A stretch of DNA of 6,333 nucleotides from an uncultured Bacteroidota bacterium (lineage in GTDB: Bacteria; Bacteroidota; Bacteroidia; Chitinophagales; Chitinophagaceae), in the NCBI GenBank assembly GCA_903847655.1, contig CAINEG010000182.1, positions 1-6,333 on the forward strand, read 5' to 3'. The number at the start of each line of letters is the position of its first letter. The first letter of the stretch is position 1. The notes under the pieces were generated by a model. That model saw only the letters and a program-made list of their open reading frames with translations. It did no database searches and was not told the DNA's origin. The position numbers were made by a program, and so were the translations under genes. Below are positions 4,142 through 6,333 of the stretch, one piece after another.

Positions 4142-6333
4142 ATGAAAAGATTTTTAAAACAATCTGTTTCTGTACTATTCGTTCTCTTTATCTCTATGAT
4201 TAAGTTGAACGCACAAGAAACTACTGCTGAAATTCAAGGAACCATTACCAATGCTTCTGTAGGATTAGCTGGAGTTACTGTTACAGCAACACACCAACCA
4301 ACTGGAACAAGATATGTGACTACCTCACGTGCTGATGGTAGATACAATTTAACCAACTTGAAAATTGGTGGTCCCTACCTTGTTCAAATTTCCTATGTTG
4401 GTTTTAAAAATGACCAACAAGACGATATTACTTTATTATTAGGTCAAGCCTATAAAGCTAATTTCCAATTAGCAGAAGCAACCAATACTTTGAAAGAAGT
4501 AGTCGTAACTTCTGGCAAACAAGATAAAATTTTCAACAACGCAAGAACTGGTTCTCAAGAAACTTTTAGTAGAACGCAAATTACAAGCATGCCTACTATT
4601 TCTCGTTCTTACAAAGACATCATCAAATTAACACCTACTTACAATGGTATGTCTTTTGGTGGTATGAGTTCTCAATTAAACAACATTACTGTTGATGGTG
4701 CGAACTTCAATAACTCTTTTGGTTTATCAGGAGACATTGGAGGTCAAACTGGCGCACAAGCAGTTTCTTTAGATGCGATTGAGCAAATTCAAGTCAACAC
4801 TTCACCATTTGATGTACGTCAAGGTGGATTCGTTGGAGGTAATGTAAACACTGTTTCTCGCAGTGGTGCCAACAAAGATTTTGGTTCAGTGTATCAATAC
4901 TACAAAAGCAAAGATTTACAAGGATATGAAGTGGGTGCTTTACCTGGTAGAATTACCGTACCAAAACAAGATTTCAATTATGATTTGAAAGGCTTCACTG
5001 TGGGTGGTGCTTTAATCAAAAATAAATTGTTCTTCTTTATCAATGGTGAGCAAGAGGAAAGATCTGTTCCAGGTACTTTGTGGACTGCTTCTACACCTTC
5101 TAAACCTGCGGATGGTATTACTGTATCTGCTGCTAAAGCAGCTGATTTAGACGCTTTGTCTAAATTCTTGAAAGACACATACAATTATGATCCAGGACCT
5201 TATCAAGGTTATTCTTATGCAGCAAAATCTAAAAGATTGACTGCGAAGATTGATTGGAACATTGATGTAAACAATACTTTTAGTTTAAAGTATAGTTATT
5301 TACAATCTTCAAGCCAAATTCCTCCATCCAATAGTGGTTCATTAAATAGTGTTGGTAGACAAGCAAGTGGATCTGCACTTCCTTTCTTTGGTGCAGGCTA
5401 TGAAATCAACAACAATGCCAATGTATTTATTGGTGAGTTGAATACCAAGTTCTCTAACAAAATGAACAATAAATTACAAATAGGATATACTGCATTAAGA
5501 GATTACAGAAATGCATTATCTAGCGCAGCATTTCCAATGGTGGATATCTTAGATGGCAATGGTAAAGCATTTACCTCTTTTGGTTATGAGTTGTATACTT
5601 ATGGCAACAAATTAAATACAGATGTATTTCAATTCAATGATGTATTGTCTATTTATGCTGGTGACCATGAAATCACTTTAGGTACACAAACTTCTTACAA
5701 AAAATATTTAAATGGTTTCTCTCCTAACTACGAGGGTACTTATCAGTTTAACAGTTTAGCCGATTTCTATGCTTCAGCAGCTGGTACTAAAGCGGCGGCT
5801 GCCTATAATTTATCTTATACTTTAGGAGCTGGTGGTTTCCCATTGGTAGGCCCTAAAGATTTTGAAGCAGGATTTTTTGTTCAAGACAAATACAGAGCCA
5901 CTGATAAATTAACCATTACTTATGGTGCAAGATTAGATTATACTAAATTCTACAACACTTTCTTGTACAACCCAGTTGTAGATACACTGTCTAAGTTTTA
6001 CAATAAAACACATGCCAATACAGGTTCTCAACCTAATACAGCAGTGCAAATATCACCAAGAGTGGGTTTTAACTATGATGTAAATGGTGATCAAACCTTG
6101 CAAATTAGAGGTGGTCTTGGATTATTCCAAGGAGCTCCTCCTTTTGTATGGATTTCTAACCAAGCTTCTAACTCAGGTATGGCCTTGTTTGGATCTTTCT
6201 CTAATCCAAATACCAATATTTTCAATCCTGATGTGAATGCTTACCGTCCTCAAGCAACTGCAGGTTTAAGCAATTCTTATTCTATCAACGTTACCGATCC
6301 TAACTATAAATTCCCTCAAGTTTTTAAAGCAAC
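4142..6333 (+). CDS. Oar-like TonB-dependent outer-membrane receptor, N-terminal part
   Basis: Outer-membrane beta-barrel transporter that takes up a bulky nutrient using TonB energy. The frame is open for 730 codons from the ATG at 4142 and runs off the right edge, so the rest of the barrel is missing; relatives have about 1,000 residues or more. A signal peptide covers residues 1-24 (KR, hydrophobic core, cleavage after LNA). Residues 30-110 form a carboxypeptidase-regulatory-like domain, with VGLAGVTVTA and the turn RADGRYNL. LKEVVVTSG (117-125) is TonB-box-like. The plug follows, with NNITVDGANFNNSFG (180-194), VSLDAIEQIQV (208-218) and SPFDVRQGGFVGGNVNTVSRSG (221-242). The last stretch is typical of the Oar/OmpA-related branch rather than of SusC. 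From about residue 245 the sequence alternates aromatic-rich strands and loops. No SusD-like gene is in view, but the downstream side is not visible. The substrate cannot be told. It has its own promoter, with the transaminase gene ending 102 bp upstream. Confidence 0.94.
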   Translation, partial: MKRFLKQSVSVLFVLFISMIKLNAQETTAEIQGTITNASVGLAGVTVTATHQPTGTRYVTTSRADGRYNLTNLKIGGPYLVQISYVGFKNDQQDDITLLLGQAYKANFQLAEATNTLKEVVVTSGKQDKIFNNARTGSQETFSRTQITSMPTISRSYKDIIKLTPTYNGMSFGGMSSQLNNITVDGANFNNSFGLSGDIGGQTGAQAVSLDAIEQIQVNTSPFDVRQGGFVGGNVNTVSRSGANKDFGSVYQYYKSKDLQGYEVGALPGRITVPKQDFNYDLKGFTVGGALIKNKLFFFINGEQEERSVPGTLWTASTPSKPADGITVSAAKAADLDALSKFLKDTYNYDPGPYQGYSYAAKSKRLTAKIDWNIDVNNTFSLKYSYLQSSSQIPPSNSGSLNSVGRQASGSALPFFGAGYEINNNANVFIGELNTKFSNKMNNKLQIGYTALRDYRNALSSAAFPMVDILDGNGKAFTSFGYELYTYGNKLNTDVFQFNDVLSIYAGDHEITLGTQTSYKKYLNGFSPNYEGTYQFNSLADFYASAAGTKAAAAYNLSYTLGAGGFPLVGPKDFEAGFFVQDKYRATDKLTITYGARLDYTKFYNTFLYNPVVDTLSKFYNKTHANTGSQPNTAVQISPRVGFNYDVNGDQTLQIRGGLGLFQGAPPFVWISNQASNSGMALFGSFSNPNTNIFNPDVNAYRPQATAGLSNSYSINVTDPNYKFPQVFKA

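Noticed and set aside
4978..5184. Open frame on the minus strand inside the TonB receptor gene
   Set aside because: Antisense to an uninterrupted receptor frame; composition is that of a shadow frame.
1..6333. Mobile elements, CRISPR arrays, tRNA or rRNA genes, frameshifts in the five genes
   Set aside because: Intergenic gaps are all under about 120 bp and contain no such structures. No transposase-like protein is present, and each reading frame is continuous over its visible length.

Overview
The window looks like an ordinary chromosomal stretch from an AT-rich member of the Bacteroidota, plausibly class Chitinophagia or Saprospiria; the exact lineage is inference. Three things point this way: perfect TAnnTTTG-type -7 promoter boxes ahead of both plus-strand genes, A-rich leaders without Shine-Dalgarno sequences, and an Oar-like TonB-dependent receptor with an N-terminal carboxypeptidase-regulatory domain.

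Layout. Three genes lie on the minus strand and two on the plus strand, diverging around 3089-3202. Minus strand, in transcription order: a conserved protein of unknown function with the outline of an APH-like kinase fold (2009-3088); a multi-pass membrane 4Fe-4S protein of the NapH/NosR/CcoG type (819-1886); and the first 245 codons of a Na+/solute symporter very similar to the sodium/galactose transporter vSGLT (1-737, cut by the window edge). Plus strand: a PLP fold-type IV transaminase, probably acting on D-amino acids, that starts at TTG (3203-4039), and the first 730 codons of a TonB-dependent outer-membrane receptor (4142-6333, cut by the window edge).

Regulation. The gap before the Fe-S protein holds a 14-bp FNR/CRP-type palindrome, at a distance that suits activation from a downstream promoter. 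This fits a membrane electron-transfer protein controlled by oxygen, nitric oxide or redox state. The gap before the symporter holds a 10-bp inverted repeat that pairs fully only in the minus-strand RNA and ends 10 nt from the start codon. A 10-bp palindrome sits where transcription of the receptor gene should begin.

The genes do not form one obvious pathway. The symporter and receptor are nutrient-uptake components of the inner and outer membranes, the transaminase is metabolic, and the Fe-S protein is respiratory or redox-related. I saw no mobile element, CRISPR array, tRNA or rRNA. All intergenic gaps are short, between 81 and about 115 bp. I found no clearly new multi-gene system; the best leads are the kinase-like unknown protein and the palindrome-controlled Fe-S protein.
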